Shown here: piece after piece, positions 36,533 through 46,620 of the stretch
How positions within the stretch are numbered: position 1 is the stretch's first letter
How the letters are laid out: each line of letters starts with the position of its first letter
Source: Methyloligella sp.
GTDB lineage: Bacteria; Pseudomonadota; Alphaproteobacteria; Rhizobiales; HXMU1428-3
DNA: 64,000 nt
NCBI GenBank assembly: GCA_021604645.1
Contig: BQJJ01000008.1
Coordinates: forward strand, 62,001 to 126,000
Reading direction: 5' to 3'
Notes under the pieces: model-generated
Database searches by the model: none
The model's input: the letters and a program-made list of their open reading frames with translations, nothing else
Told to the model about the DNA's origin: nothing
Position numbers and translations under genes: made by a program

Positions 36533-36694
36533 ACAAACCATATAGGAACTGCCAAGTAGGTTTTCGACAAAAAATCGCATTCAATTCTAAGCAAATGATC
36601 TCAAAACTATCAATGTGTGAACTTAAACCTAAAAACAGGCACAAAATATGTTATGAAAACAAAAACTTACATCCTACAAACAAGCCCTAGGGCC

Positions 36695-36877
36695 CTAAAA
36701 GTCTGAAATAATGCCTTTTGTTTCCCAATCTCCGAAACGAACAGGATCAGGCCCCTCTCGCCCACCAATTTCTTTAGGGCTTTCAGCTTGTTTTTGCTGT
36801 TTTTTTCGTAATTCAGCCTCTTCTAAAGCTCGCTGTGCAACTGGCGAAAGTTTCTTTTTATCTCTATTTTCATCCAT
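36695..36877 (-). CDS. SdhAF4-type succinate dehydrogenase assembly factor (DUF1674)
   Basis: A 60-residue protein with the DUF1674 signature EIGGREGPDPVRFGDWETKG near its C-terminus, preceded by a Lys/Glu-rich helix. Mitochondrial SDHAF4 helps FAD-loaded SdhA assemble; the bacterial version is presumed to do the same. No sdh genes are nearby. Confidence 0.8.
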   Translation of the reverse strand: MDENRDKKKLSPVAQRALEEAELRKKQQKQAESPKEIGGREGPDPVRFGDWETKGIISDF

Positions 36878-37034
36878 AAACTTGTCTCTTTACCCTTGCG
36901 AGTTAAACTTGTCATACCCATATTAGCTTCACTATTATAGTATAAATTAAATCACGGCATAAAGTCATTTATTAGAGATTAGAAGCTAGATAAATTGTAT
37001 TCCTAGCACGATTGCTAATTCCGGATGCCGGACC

Positions 37035-37095
37035 GGTTGCCTTGTGGGCAACTTGAAGGAGTACCTGCGACGGTTGCTAGTGGGCAACCGAAGGA
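37035..37095 (+). repeat. Dispersed hairpin repeat, units 4 and 5
   Basis: Two units lie 37 bp apart: GGTTGC-CTTGTGG-GCAACT-TGAAGG and GGTTGC-TAGTGG-GCAACC-GAAGGAGC. The second loses one T in the tail. They end 25 bp before htpX, so they may be in its 5' UTR. Confidence 0.65.
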
Positions 37096-37120
37096 GCACT
37101 AAAAGAGAAAGAAACAAAAA

Positions 37121-38146
37121 ATGAGCTACGTCAAAACCGCATTACTTCTTGCTGTAATGACAGCCCTGTTTACAACCATTGGCGCCATCATGGGCGGCCA
37201 AACAGGCATGCTTATCGCATTTGCCATAGCAATTGCTATGAACCTTTTCAGCTATTGGAATTCTGACAAAATGGTTCTTTCAATGCACAATGCTGTTGAA
37301 GTTGATAGACAATCAGCTCCGGAGTTTTACAGTATCGTCGAGCAACTCGCTATGAATGCAGACTTACCAATGCCAGCCGTTTATGTCATCCACACAGATC
37401 AACCAAATGCCTTCGCCACGGGTCGCAATCCAGATAATGCTGCTGTCGCTGCTACCACAGGTCTTCTCGATGTGTTAACAAAAGAAGAAGTCGCCGGCGT
37501 TATGGCCCACGAATTCGCTCACATTAAAAACCGCGACACTCTTATCATGACCATCACAGCAACCTTCGCTGGTGCCATTTCAATGATCGCAAATTTCGGC
37601 ATGCTTTTTGGTGGACGTAGAGAAAACGGCCCAGGAATGATCGCCTCAATAGCAATGATGTTCTTAGCTCCCATGGCAGCTGGTTTAGTTCAAATGGCCA
37701 TCAGCCGGACAAGAGAATATGAAGCCGATAAAATAGGGGCTGAAATTTGCCAACGCCCACTATGGCTTTCTTCTGCCCTATATAAAATTGCGAGTGCTGC
37801 TGGCCGCACACCTTTTGCAGAAGCTGAAGACAATCCAGCTGCAGCACACATGTTCATTATCAATCCGTTGAGCGGCCAGAAAATGGATAATTTATTCTCA
37901 ACTCACCCGGATACAGAAAACCGAATCCAGGCTCTGGAAAACTTGGCTGAAGATTGGGGACAATTAGAAGCTCCCTCAGGTCAACCTATGGGTTTTTCTT
38001 CACATCAATCATCTGATAAATTTGATTTATTCTCTGATAGTTCAGCAAGCTCAGAAATATCAAATCATGAACGTGGACCATGGGATACACAACCCAATAA
38101 TAATCAAGCTAAGAAAAAAGATAAATTCGGCGGACCTTGGGGGTAA
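37121..38146 (+). CDS. htpX: Membrane zinc metalloprotease HtpX
   Basis: A 341-residue inner-membrane protease. The N-terminal two membrane segments are followed by the zinc motif HEFAH (His130, Glu131, His134) and two later hydrophobic segments; [13 protein letters not shown] holds the third ligand Glu. HtpX degrades misfolded membrane proteins, working alongside FtsH. A Ser/Asn-rich tail of about 50 residues extends the C-terminus, ending GGPWG. Its upstream region has the hairpin pair. Confidence 0.93.
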   Translation: MSYVKTALLLAVMTALFTTIGAIMGGQTGMLIAFAIAIAMNLFSYWNSDKMVLSMHNAVEVDRQSAPEFYSIVEQLAMNADLPMPAVYVIHTDQPNAFATGRNPDNAAVAATTGLLDVLTKEEVAGVMAHEFAHIKNRDTLIMTITATFAGAISMIANFGMLFGGRRENGPGMIASIAMMFLAPMAAGLVQMAISRTREYEADKIGAEICQRPLWLSSALYKIASAAGRTPFAEAEDNPAAAHMFIINPLSGQKMDNLFSTHPDTENRIQALENLAEDWGQLEAPSGQPMGFSSHQSSDKFDLFSDSSASSEISNHERGPWDTQPNNNQAKKKDKFGGPWG

Positions 38147-38208
38147 TAAATAGGGATAATAAGCGGGAGTAAAAACACCACACCCCCTCAACCCGCTCCC
38201 TAAAAAAA

Positions 38209-38220
38209 CGGGCTAGCCCG
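38209..38220 (-). terminator. Possible terminator after the TIGR02186 gene
   Basis: CGGGCTAGCCCG is followed on the minus strand by TTTTTTT, nine bases after the stop codon. The stem is short, so confidence is low. Confidence 0.4.
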
Positions 38221-38228
38221 CTAACTCG

Positions 38229-39035
38229 TTAGTCTTGTTTGAAGAGGGCTGTTGCGGTGAGGCCCGCGATGGCTGCTAGGATGACAGCAAACACGCCATA
38301 GAAAAACGGATGATCGTAGGCAAAATTATAAATCAAACGCTCAAAGCCAGATTTATGAATTGTTATTGGGGTGCTGCGCCGTCCCAAAAGCTTCCCACCG
38401 CGAAACAGATAAACATCAGCAAAAAATTCACCTGATGGCACATTCGCATCCAATTTGATATTCACTTGAAACAACCGGTCACCAACAATTTTAACACCGC
38501 TCGCACCAGATTTGTACAACCCCTGCTTCTCCATAATCCGAACGACAGCTTCAGAATATTGTTCAGCCAGATTGCTATCTTCAACATCAATATTACGGGA
38601 AAGTTCACTGACTAAGGACGGAAAACCAATATCTAAACTATCAAGCAAAGACGCAGGCGCAATGTCCAGCAATGGACGGGAACTAGCAACAGAATAATAG
38701 AGCGGAACAGAGCTAACTTTATTTGGGTTTTTATTCACCCAAATACCAAAGGTTCTTTCTTTTTTGCGAGCCACAAGTCCCTTTTTAGGTCCCCTGACAA
38801 CAACGATCACATCCGGTTTATTATCAGGCCTGATCTCACCTTCAATCGCCCCAAAAAGAAAAATATTCGCACCAGTAAAATTCCATTCAATTGGGACTTT
38901 ATCAGCTGTAAGATCAGTGATAACTCCATCAGCAGCTTCAGCAGAGGGAGAGAAAACAAACAAAGATAGTAAGAGTATGAAAATGCTCAAAATACAATGT
39001 AATAGATATTGAGAAATGTGAGAGGTGCTGATCAT
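38229..39035 (-). CDS. TIGR02186 family exported protein
   Basis: A 268-residue protein with a signal peptide (about residues 1-34, ending SAEA), a beta-rich periplasmic domain and one C-terminal membrane helix (VFAVILAAIAGLTATALF), i.e. a C-terminally anchored periplasmic protein. The family is found next to TauE/SafE exporters in Alphaproteobacteria and is presumed to work with them. Its start codon shares one base with the TauE stop, so the two are translationally coupled. Function is not known. Confidence 0.8.
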   Translation of the reverse strand: MISTSHISQYLLHCILSIFILLLSLFVFSPSAEAADGVITDLTADKVPIEWNFTGANIFLFGAIEGEIRPDNKPDVIVVVRGPKKGLVARKKERTFGIWVNKNPNKVSSVPLYYSVASSRPLLDIAPASLLDSLDIGFPSLVSELSRNIDVEDSNLAEQYSEAVVRIMEKQGLYKSGASGVKIVGDRLFQVNIKLDANVPSGEFFADVYLFRGGKLLGRRSTPITIHKSGFERLIYNFAYDHPFFYGVFAVILAAIAGLTATALFKQD

Positions 39036-39958
39036 TAAAAGCCCCCTAACATCTGAGACACAGAATAAAGCTCATCAGGCTCAATAATCAAATCAACAAG
39101 CATTCGTAAACATACAGCAAGAACCATAAAGCCAAGCAAAGCTCTCATTTGTTCACCGCGTAAATGCTGCCCAACACGAACACCAAATTGCGCCCCAATC
39201 ACTCCTCCAATCATCAATAAAAGAGCTAAGACAACATCAACAGTTTGATTTGAGGTCGAATGAAGAATGGTCACAATAGCCGTGACAAACACAATTTGAA
39301 AAAGAGAAGTCCCTACAACAATGTTCGTGGGGATCCTCAATAAATAAATCATCGCTGGCACAATAATAAAACCACCACCAACACCCATAAGGGCTACCAA
39401 CAAACCAACCAATAAACCTAAGATCAAAGGAGGTAGAGCACTGATAAATAATTTAGAACGATGAAATCGCACTTTAAGCGGCAAACCATGAATCCAACTA
39501 TGACGTGATTTATTCCGTTTAGGTGTAATATTTAATTTTGAACGGCGCATTGCGTTCAAGCTCTCAAGCATCATCAACCCACCAATAACACCAAGAAACG
39601 TCACATAAGCTAATGAAATAATCAGATCGATCTGACCGATCGAGCGAAGCCAGCGGACCAGCTCAACACCAATAAAAGACCCAACAATACCGCCAATCAG
39701 TAAGATAGTGCCAAGCTTGACATCAACATTCCCACGCTTCCATTGTGCCAAAGCACCTGAAATAGAAGACGCAACAATTTGATTAGCTCCCGTCGCAACA
39801 GCAACGGTTGGTGGAATGCCAGTAAAGATCAATAAGGGCGTCATAAGAAATCCCCCTCCAACCCCAAAAAGGCCAGAAAGGAAACCAACCGCTCCCCCCA
39901 TTGCAAAAATCGCAAAAATATTGACGGAGATTTCAGCTATCGGCAAATAAACTTGCAT
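39035..39958 (-). CDS. TauE/SafE-family sulfite/anion exporter
   Basis: A 307-residue inner-membrane protein with about eight hydrophobic segments and two family repeats, GFLSGLFGVGGGFLMTPLLI and GLLVALMGVGGGFIIVPAM. TauE/SafE proteins export sulfite, sulfoacetate or related anions. Given the sulfide-oxidation genes elsewhere in the window, sulfite export is plausible, but there is no direct linkage. A charged loop (residues about 130-160) splits the halves. Confidence 0.85.
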   Translation of the reverse strand: MQVYLPIAEISVNIFAIFAMGGAVGFLSGLFGVGGGFLMTPLLIFTGIPPTVAVATGANQIVASSISGALAQWKRGNVDVKLGTILLIGGIVGSFIGVELVRWLRSIGQIDLIISLAYVTFLGVIGGLMMLESLNAMRRSKLNITPKRNKSRHSWIHGLPLKVRFHRSKLFISALPPLILGLLVGLLVALMGVGGGFIIVPAMIYLLRIPTNIVVGTSLFQIVFVTAIVTILHSTSNQTVDVVLALLLMIGGVIGAQFGVRVGQHLRGEQMRALLGFMVLAVCLRMLVDLIIEPDELYSVSQMLGGF

Positions 39959-40064
39959 CGGCGAACAAATCCCAACAGTGGCACTACGAACTTAAAACTC
40001 TACACCTCAAAAGAAAAAAATTCGCCATCAAAGATAGACTGATGGAGGATCAAAAAATCTTTTC

Positions 40065-40106
40065 GTCAAAATGAGAATGACATGAAATGTCAAAATGTGA
40101 ATGACA
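40065..40106. repeat. 18-bp direct repeat upstream of the TauE gene
   Basis: GTCAAAATGaGAATGACA and GTCAAAATGtGAATGACA, one mismatch, are 24 bp apart, centred about 127 bp upstream of the TauE start. Regulator binding to adjacent sites is one explanation. The rest of the 364-bp interval shows no gene. Confidence 0.5.
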
Positions 40107-40322
40107 CAAAATTTAATGGTGTAGAAAAGACATTCAACTTTCTTAATATATAAAAAAAGCTTTGTATATGAAAACAACAAAGAGAATAAAAAACTTCTTC
40201 TATCTATTTTGGCCATCAATTTATAGGACGTCAATCACAAAGCCTATAAATCCTTAAGTCCATAAATCAGTAAAAAAGGTCAAAACAAAATGAAATGACA
40301 TCTAAGAGAAACACAAAAATGA

Positions 40323-43300
40323 TTAAAGGGTGGCCTTATTCAACTTTTGAATCAAATCCGGATTAATTTTACCGGTAATTGGTAGGCCCTTATCTTTTTC
40401 AAATTTCTTAACCGCACGAATAGTTTCCTCATTCATAGATCCATCAGCCACCTTAAGGCCGTATCCCAATTTGCGAAGTAAAATCTGTGCAGTTAAAATA
40501 CGAGACCGAGAAACAGTTTCATGAGCATGAGACATCGTACTCGTAATATGAGAAGAAATACGTCCAACATCATTCGCTTTAGCATCAATTGTTAAAGCTC
40601 TCCAACCTTGCAGCAATTGGCTCGCCTTGAGCAATTCTTCTTTTTTCAGTTTTTTCTCAAGCGTATCTCGCCGGGCCGCAGCATCAACATCACCCTGACG
40701 AGCCGCTAATGAAAACCATTTGTAAGCTTCAACATTATTCTTTTTAAGGCCAACACCATTTTGATAAAGAATAGCTAAATTAAACTGGCTATCTGCCAAA
40801 TTACGATTTGCGGCTTGCTTAAACCAATAAATAGCAGCTTTATAATCTGTGTCTTCCTTATCAAGCGCCGTACTGATCACAGCCAAATTATGCATCGCTT
40901 TAACATTGCCAAGCATTGCAGCACGTTGGTACCAAACTTTAGCGCGCCCTAAATTCTTTTCAATACCGCGCCCACGCTCATAATAAGTCGCCAACCGATA
41001 TTGAGAAGGAGCAAATCCTTTAGAAGCCCCTTGCATGTACCATTTCACAGCTTGTTCAGCATCCTTCGGAACCCCAAGGCCATAGCTAAACCGACGTGCC
41101 ACTTCATATTCAGCGCGCACATCACCGCGTGCTGCTGCCAACCTTAAAGAATAGGGCCCAATCAAAGCTGGTGGCATACCAAGCTTAACACCACCTCCAT
41201 CTAAAACTGGTTGATCGGAAGGCTGGCCTAATTTAATACCGTTTTCACCAATATTACCTGTAATCTCAGGCTCTTTTCCTAAAATAGGCGATGACGTTTC
41301 ATAGTTTTTCATCAAAGAACCAAGTCGGTCATCTGACTTACTATTGTTTAAAGGCTTTTCCTTTAACTCATTTTTTTCTTTATTCTTTTTATCCGTCTCT
41401 GTTGCAGTCTTAGCTGATTTTTCTAAAGAACCATCCTGCCCCAAAACTCCTTTTACAGTTGCAACGATATTAAAAATTGCGTCTTGAAAACCTTTCGTAT
41501 TCCCGCGAAAAGCAATACCTGTTGCAGCCAAAAGCAAAGTGATAACAACTACGGTCACAACCACACGCAACCCTCGAGGCTGCATAGTATGTAAATCGGC
41601 ATCATTTGAAACAATATCAGCATTGTTAAATTGATCTCTTAGCGTTGCACTCTTCGCTAAAAAATCATCTCCTCGAACCTGGCCTTGTGTCCCACCAAGA
41701 TCAGCGCCTTGAATTCCAGAAGGAGCTCCTTCTAATTTCTCACTGGTAGCAGAAGTAGACATCCGAGCTGACATTGTCCCATCTCCTGTTTCATTTTCAG
41801 GTTTTCCAAAAGAGCGCTCTGAGGCAGATTTGCTCATAGCTTGCCTTAACTTCGCAATGGCATCCGCATCTTGGTCGCTAGAAACAGTCTCGTCCGGTTT
41901 TGTATCAAAATTTTGCAAAGCTTCAGGTGATAACAGAGGGGGTGTCTCATCAACAGATGATTGAATATCAGTAATCCGTGCTGATAAGTCAGCCCTTTCA
42001 CCAACTAAATTCTGGGTTTCCTTATTGTCTGTCGGAACCTGAATTTCATCAACGCGATAGCCTTTAGACCTGCTGACATTATCTCCAGTCATCTCACTTG
42101 GTTTCTGACGTACCTCTAAAGAAGGCGGCACTGCATTCTGCATAGCTTCAGGCCCAGCAGGTCCTTCACCTTCCCTTGCCTCAATAGATGATCGTAACGG
42201 TGCGACAGGGTCAATTTTCTTATCTAACTTTTGAGCCTCATGAGTGTCTGTAGAGATTTGAGATACAGTCTCCATTTTCATGAGAGCACGGCCAAGCTTA
42301 TCAATCGTTTCTTGAGTTTCTTGATTCTTTTGCGCCTGGTTTTTCTGATAAAGAATAAAAGCTGTTTCAACATCAGCCAATCGGCGTCCCAAAGCCGTAT
42401 CATCTAAATTATTAATAGCAAGCTTCATAGCTGCCTGAGCCGCCTCATTAGCTATTTCTTTACGGTCTCCAAAATGGTGACCAATCACTTGCTCTAATTG
42501 AGCAATACGATCCACAAGCTCATGACGTAATTGCTTAAATTGCCCAGATTGATCATCAGGGCCAAGCACATCAACAGAGGAATGACTGCGAGCAAAAGGA
42601 TTTTCAAATTTTATCGGACTAAAAATTTGAGATGGCTGGTCCAACCCATTGCGCTCTGCCCCTTGAGGAAAGTCCGCTGCTAGAGGTGACTTAGGTGCAA
42701 GAGACGGAGTTTCTTGTAATCTCGTCTCTTCCGATTGACCAAATCCAAAATCGGCCGGTGAAAGTTTTTCTACAGGATCAGCCACGTTTGTTTTCCCTCC
42801 CTTATCATCTACATTTTGCAAAGGAGAGCCAACAACGTCTGGCTGCTGAGGATCCAATGGAGCATCCCCCCATAACAATACTTTTTTAGGTTTTTTTATT
42901 TCTTCCTGAACAGAAGACCCTGAAAGCACTTCTTCAGAAATAGATTGAGATTTTTGTGAGCTAGCCAAGCTATCATTAGGGTCTAAAGAGTGCCGTTCAT
43001 TAAAATAATCACGCACTTCATTTAGAACTTCACTATATGGTTGGAGCATATCTAGCGGTTCAGAAACCTGAAACTTATCAGCTTTCTGTGAATCCACTTC
43101 ATACGTCGATTGCGATAATCTCTCATCTAACATCTCTTGAGAGCCTGCTAAAGAATTCTCAGCTGAAGCCGGTTGTAAGTCTTCATTTTGCAAATGATTT
43201 GTTTGAGGAGGTGTAGACTGACGAACAATGTCAGACGCTTCATGAGCCTGTCCAACGTCTTGCCCATCACCAGCGCCATCAGTCATAATCGCATTGATCC

Positions 43301-43424
43301 GACCAAGGATATTTTCCAACTGCGAAGAACTAGCCGTTTCATCAAACTCAACATGAGGTTCTGATGTTTGCGTCTCTTGAGACAAAGAGAGATCTTTATT
43401 ATTTTGTTTTGGTTGAAACGACAT
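40323..43424 (-). CDS. PodJ-like polar organising protein with Sel1 repeats
   Basis: A 1033-residue single-span protein. Residues 1-600 are acidic and disordered with coiled-coil stretches (LRHELVDRIAQLEQVIGHHF); one membrane helix is near 620-640 (RGLRVVVTVVVITLLLAATG); Sel1/TPR repeats fill about 755-900 (VARRFSYGLGVPKDAEQAVK and similar, four or five copies); a peptidoglycan-binding domain ends the protein (LRKLGYGLKVADGSMNEETI). This is the domain order of PodJ, which marks a cell pole and recruits polar proteins in Alphaproteobacteria. The orientation is cytoplasmic N-terminus, periplasmic repeats. Confidence 0.8.
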   Translation of the reverse strand: MSFQPKQNNKDLSLSQETQTSEPHVEFDETASSSQLENILGRINAIMTDGAGDGQDVGQAHEASDIVRQSTPPQTNHLQNEDLQPASAENSLAGSQEMLDERLSQSTYEVDSQKADKFQVSEPLDMLQPYSEVLNEVRDYFNERHSLDPNDSLASSQKSQSISEEVLSGSSVQEEIKKPKKVLLWGDAPLDPQQPDVVGSPLQNVDDKGGKTNVADPVEKLSPADFGFGQSEETRLQETPSLAPKSPLAADFPQGAERNGLDQPSQIFSPIKFENPFARSHSSVDVLGPDDQSGQFKQLRHELVDRIAQLEQVIGHHFGDRKEIANEAAQAAMKLAINNLDDTALGRRLADVETAFILYQKNQAQKNQETQETIDKLGRALMKMETVSQISTDTHEAQKLDKKIDPVAPLRSSIEAREGEGPAGPEAMQNAVPPSLEVRQKPSEMTGDNVSRSKGYRVDEIQVPTDNKETQNLVGERADLSARITDIQSSVDETPPLLSPEALQNFDTKPDETVSSDQDADAIAKLRQAMSKSASERSFGKPENETGDGTMSARMSTSATSEKLEGAPSGIQGADLGGTQGQVRGDDFLAKSATLRDQFNNADIVSNDADLHTMQPRGLRVVVTVVVITLLLAATGIAFRGNTKGFQDAIFNIVATVKGVLGQDGSLEKSAKTATETDKKNKEKNELKEKPLNNSKSDDRLGSLMKNYETSSPILGKEPEITGNIGENGIKLGQPSDQPVLDGGGVKLGMPPALIGPYSLRLAAARGDVRAEYEVARRFSYGLGVPKDAEQAVKWYMQGASKGFAPSQYRLATYYERGRGIEKNLGRAKVWYQRAAMLGNVKAMHNLAVISTALDKEDTDYKAAIYWFKQAANRNLADSQFNLAILYQNGVGLKKNNVEAYKWFSLAARQGDVDAAARRDTLEKKLKKEELLKASQLLQGWRALTIDAKANDVGRISSHITSTMSHAHETVSRSRILTAQILLRKLGYGLKVADGSMNEETIRAVKKFEKDKGLPITGKINPDLIQKLNKATL

Positions 43425-43884
43425 TTCGTTACCCTTGAATTAATCTCAGACGCCAAAAACGCCACGAACTCACTCAGAACTAAATATCGAAATCACAAAC
43501 TACAAAACAGCGACCTCTCAAACAAACTCAAACACTCATAAACTCTAATTTCTTAATCGTGCACAAATCACAATAGCTTTACACCAGAACCAAAGTTCAA
43601 ATAAAAATGACCCCAAATAGGTAAGCCAATGAAAAGTTTAACTTAACTAATATGAAAACCTCTGGGCCCTACAAAAGGAATCAAAAACATAGTTACCTAA
43701 AGGAGATATGTGATTCACCCCTTTGAAGCATCCCCTAATTTATGAAAAACGGTGCGAAAAACGAAAAAAACAACAAAAATGCAACTGATTTTGCCCAAAA
43801 ACAAAGTTTTTTAAAAAAAACCGAAAAACAAACATCTTTCCTATTTACACTCACATCCTAAAAAGAAACTGGAATTTCAGTTAA
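43425..43884. other. Intergenic region, no gene seen
   Basis: These 460 AT-rich bases lie between divergent genes. I see no coding frame of convincing length and no RNA; an AAAGGAG followed by ATG TGA at about 43699-43711 is not a gene. Confidence 0.5.
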
Positions 43885-44472
43885 ATGCTATCACAGAGAC
43901 CAAAGATCATGCCTTTCATTCTGCCAATTCACTCAAAAACACTAATTTCCATCAATTCAACTGCATGGCCTTCCTTAAAGCCTAAAATGTTTTGTCTATT
44001 CATATTACTTACCTTAATCACGCCAGTTAAGAGCGTACTCGCAGAAGAAAACAGCAGTCGTTACACAATGATAGAAAGCAAAAACGGCATCATCCGCCTT
44101 GATAAAAAGACAGGCGCCCTATCAAATTGTAAAAAATCAGCAGATGGATGGACATGCCGAGCTATCAAAGAAACAAATGAAGTGAATAAAAAAACTGGGG
44201 CAGACAACAATCAAGACAATACTGATGAACTCTTCTCAGAGCTGCAAAAAGAAAACGAAGCACTAAAAAAAGAAAATCTAAATTTAAAACAACAAATTGC
44301 AAACCTTGAGCTTGGATTAGAAAGTGAGCCAACAAAGAAAAAATTAAAACTCCCAACAGATGAAGAAGTCGATGAAGCCATCACTTATATGGAAAAAATG
44401 ATCCGCAAATTTGGCGGCGCAATGAAAAGGCTACGTGAAAAACATCCGGATGTGCCGGGCACAGAATTATAA
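43885..44472 (+). CDS. Hypothetical coiled-coil exported protein
   Basis: Not recognised. A 195-residue frame with a hydrophobic segment at MFCLFILLTLITPVKSVLA (residues 35-53), so the true start may be the internal ATG at 43987, making that a normal signal peptide. Then a small beta-like region with two cysteines (ALSNCKKSADGWTCRAI), a coiled coil (LQKENEALKKENLNLKQQIA, about 118-140) and a C-terminal helix. Probably periplasmic. Confidence 0.6.
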   Translation: MLSQRPKIMPFILPIHSKTLISINSTAWPSLKPKMFCLFILLTLITPVKSVLAEENSSRYTMIESKNGIIRLDKKTGALSNCKKSADGWTCRAIKETNEVNKKTGADNNQDNTDELFSELQKENEALKKENLNLKQQIANLELGLESEPTKKKLKLPTDEEVDEAITYMEKMIRKFGGAMKRLREKHPDVPGTEL

Positions 44473-44473
44473 G

Positions 44474-46345
44474 TCAAACACCACCCGTGGTACGGCGTGG
44501 CATGGCCAAACGTAACAAACGGTCATAGAGCGCTTCACCACCTGGTGTTCGAATATCAAGTAAAACTTCCATATCAGCCCCATTCGGCTTCGGACCAAGA
44601 AACGCCCCAGCTATACTGCACACAAAAGATAAAAGAATTAACAGGGCAGCACATTCAAATAGGCCAGCCCCTAAGACCTCACTATTTAAACCAAAGTTTG
44701 TTAAATAAAGAGCAACGCACCCACCGACCAGACCAATTAAAAGCCCAAAAACATACCCAAACTTGGTCATCCTGTTCCACCATATACTTAAAATTAATAC
44801 AGGAAAAACACTACAGGCACACAAAACCAGACCAGATAGAAACAAGGCAAAGCCGCTAATATCGATATATATAGCCCCCATCAATAAACTCAGAGTAACC
44901 AGTACAATCATTAAGCGCGTCCAAAGCAAATTACTTAATCCAACAACATCAGCTTCCATTTCAGATTTTTGAAAATGCAGATCTCGTGACAATAACTTAG
45001 ATAATGTCATCAACCGGCCAACAAAGCTCGCCATAGCTGCAGCCATCAAAGCTGCAAAACTAAGTGATTGCATAGTACCATTTAATCCTGCAACCACGGG
45101 CAAACCAAGCAAACCAACATCTCGTGAAAATAAAAATTCAGAACCAACAATTTGCCCATCATTATTAATATCTTTTGCACTTAATAATCCCAAAGCCTCT
45201 AATTGCTCTACCCAATCAGGTAAATCTCCAACAAGAAACTTAGCTTCAGGATTAAAAATCATATATTGCAGAAAGATCGCACAAGCAGGAATTGAAAGCA
45301 CAATTAATCCAACAAGAGCAACGGCCCAAGCAAAACTCTTACGTGCTTGAAACACCGTTAAAGTCATTGTTGATCGCAGCAAGACAGACGGCATCGCCGC
45401 AACACCAAAAGCAATCACAATCATCATGAAAACTTTTTCAAAACCAGTTAAAGCCCTCTCTCCACCAATAAACGGAATGGATAAAGCTTGTACTTCATTT
45501 TTCAAGAGGCTTGCCCATTGAGTAATTTCTACTTCCCCTTGATCAGAAGACAGGCGATCACCGGAAAGCCCTTGAAAATTAGAAATTTCATCAATCAAAC
45601 TGCCATAAGTCATTTGCGCTAGTGGCAAGTTCGTCAATTTTAAAGAAACAATAATTAAGGGAATGATCAGCCCCAACAAGACAACAATTGCCAAAGCACA
45701 CTGCGCCCACCCCATAGATCTAACACCGCCAGGTAATAAAACACATAAAGCCAAAACCAAAACGATCAGCAACGTAAATTCACTAGAAAGCCCAAAAACA
45801 AGAGGCCCCATAAACTTCAAAAAACTAAGCTCAGCAAAAGCAAACAAGACCACAGGAGCAACCAAAGCAAGTGCTGTGAGGAACCCAACAAAACGGCTGC
45901 GAAATCTCACCTCAAAAAATGAAGGCAGGGTATAAACTCCGGATTTTCTAATAAATGAAGCTAGAAAAAATCCAGATATGAGCAGGCCACCCAAAAGCCC
46001 GAACAACAAACCATAACCATCCACCCCAAGAAAAAAGATAGCTCCGGTAATACCAGACAAACCCGCCCCGCCAACAGAGAGAACAAATAAAACAAATCCA
46101 TTTAATCCAGCTGGAACACGCCGCCCCGATACATAAAAATCTTCGCTTTGGTTTGTCATCGTCGCCAAAGAAATAACAACCGACAACACAAACGCTGCGC
46201 CAGTTAAAGCATAAAGAATATACTCATCAATAATTTTCATATGTTCTAGAATGAGCAAAAAAACGACAAGCCCAATAAAGACCGCCGTGAAAATTCCATA
46301 ATAAACACCAAGAAGGGGATTAACTGTTCTCTGGCGAGCATACAT
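44474..46345 (-). CDS. VC_2705-type sodium:solute symporter, large subunit
   Basis: A 623-residue member of the sodium/solute symporter superfamily of the cation/acetate-like type (TIGR03648), with about 13 hydrophobic segments and conserved SEDFYVSGRRVPAGLNGF near residue 67. It takes up an organic acid with sodium. Residues 392-403 between two segments read DINNDGQIVGSE, a complete EF-hand calcium loop. The small subunit gene lies 14 bp upstream. Confidence 0.85.
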   Translation of the reverse strand: MYARQRTVNPLLGVYYGIFTAVFIGLVVFLLILEHMKIIDEYILYALTGAAFVLSVVISLATMTNQSEDFYVSGRRVPAGLNGFVLFVLSVGGAGLSGITGAIFFLGVDGYGLLFGLLGGLLISGFFLASFIRKSGVYTLPSFFEVRFRSRFVGFLTALALVAPVVLFAFAELSFLKFMGPLVFGLSSEFTLLIVLVLALCVLLPGGVRSMGWAQCALAIVVLLGLIIPLIIVSLKLTNLPLAQMTYGSLIDEISNFQGLSGDRLSSDQGEVEITQWASLLKNEVQALSIPFIGGERALTGFEKVFMMIVIAFGVAAMPSVLLRSTMTLTVFQARKSFAWAVALVGLIVLSIPACAIFLQYMIFNPEAKFLVGDLPDWVEQLEALGLLSAKDINNDGQIVGSEFLFSRDVGLLGLPVVAGLNGTMQSLSFAALMAAAMASFVGRLMTLSKLLSRDLHFQKSEMEADVVGLSNLLWTRLMIVLVTLSLLMGAIYIDISGFALFLSGLVLCACSVFPVLILSIWWNRMTKFGYVFGLLIGLVGGCVALYLTNFGLNSEVLGAGLFECAALLILLSFVCSIAGAFLGPKPNGADMEVLLDIRTPGGEALYDRLLRLAMPRRTTGGV

Positions 46346-46359
46346 ATTGAAAGTCTCTC

Positions 46360-46620
46360 TTATAAATCTTCATCCGCACCGTAATGTGCATCAATCTGAT
46401 CTTGAAAACCGGTAAACCAAAAAACAATTCCAATAGACAGTAGTACTAAAAATTGTCCTGTAATTAAAACACCAAGAGGAAACCCAAATAGACGAAAATC
46501 ATCAAGCAGGTAAGAAAAAATAAGACCAAATACATTTGCAAGGAAACAGATCAAAGCCAATGCAACAACCAGTCGCTTTGTCGCGGCCCAATAAGGCCAA
46601 AATCTTTCATTTTCCATCAT
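46360..46620 (-). CDS. DUF4212 small symporter subunit
   Basis: An 86-residue protein with two membrane helices and the DUF4212 pattern: YWAATKRLVVALALICFLAN, FPLGVLITGQ and DAHYG near the end. It accompanies VC_2705-type symporters and is translated just before the large subunit; both form one transporter. It starts with tandem ATGs; which is used is not clear. Confidence 0.85.
   Translation of the reverse strand: MMENERFWPYWAATKRLVVALALICFLANVFGLIFSYLLDDFRLFGFPLGVLITGQFLVLLSIGIVFWFTGFQDQIDAHYGADEDL

Noticed and set aside
37035-37095. CRISPR array
   Set aside because: Only two units with short interval, palindromic but not repeated with unique spacers, and no cas genes.
38161-38228. Additional hairpin-family unit
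   Set aside because: The palindrome CGGGCTAGCCCG lacks the loop and CTGAAG tail, and fits a terminator better.
40065-40106. CRISPR or minisatellite
   Set aside because: Only two copies, 24-bp period, one mismatch.
43699-43745. Leader peptide after an AAAGGAG site
   Set aside because: The ATG is followed directly by TGA; the alternative GTG frame is only 11 codons with no structure downstream.
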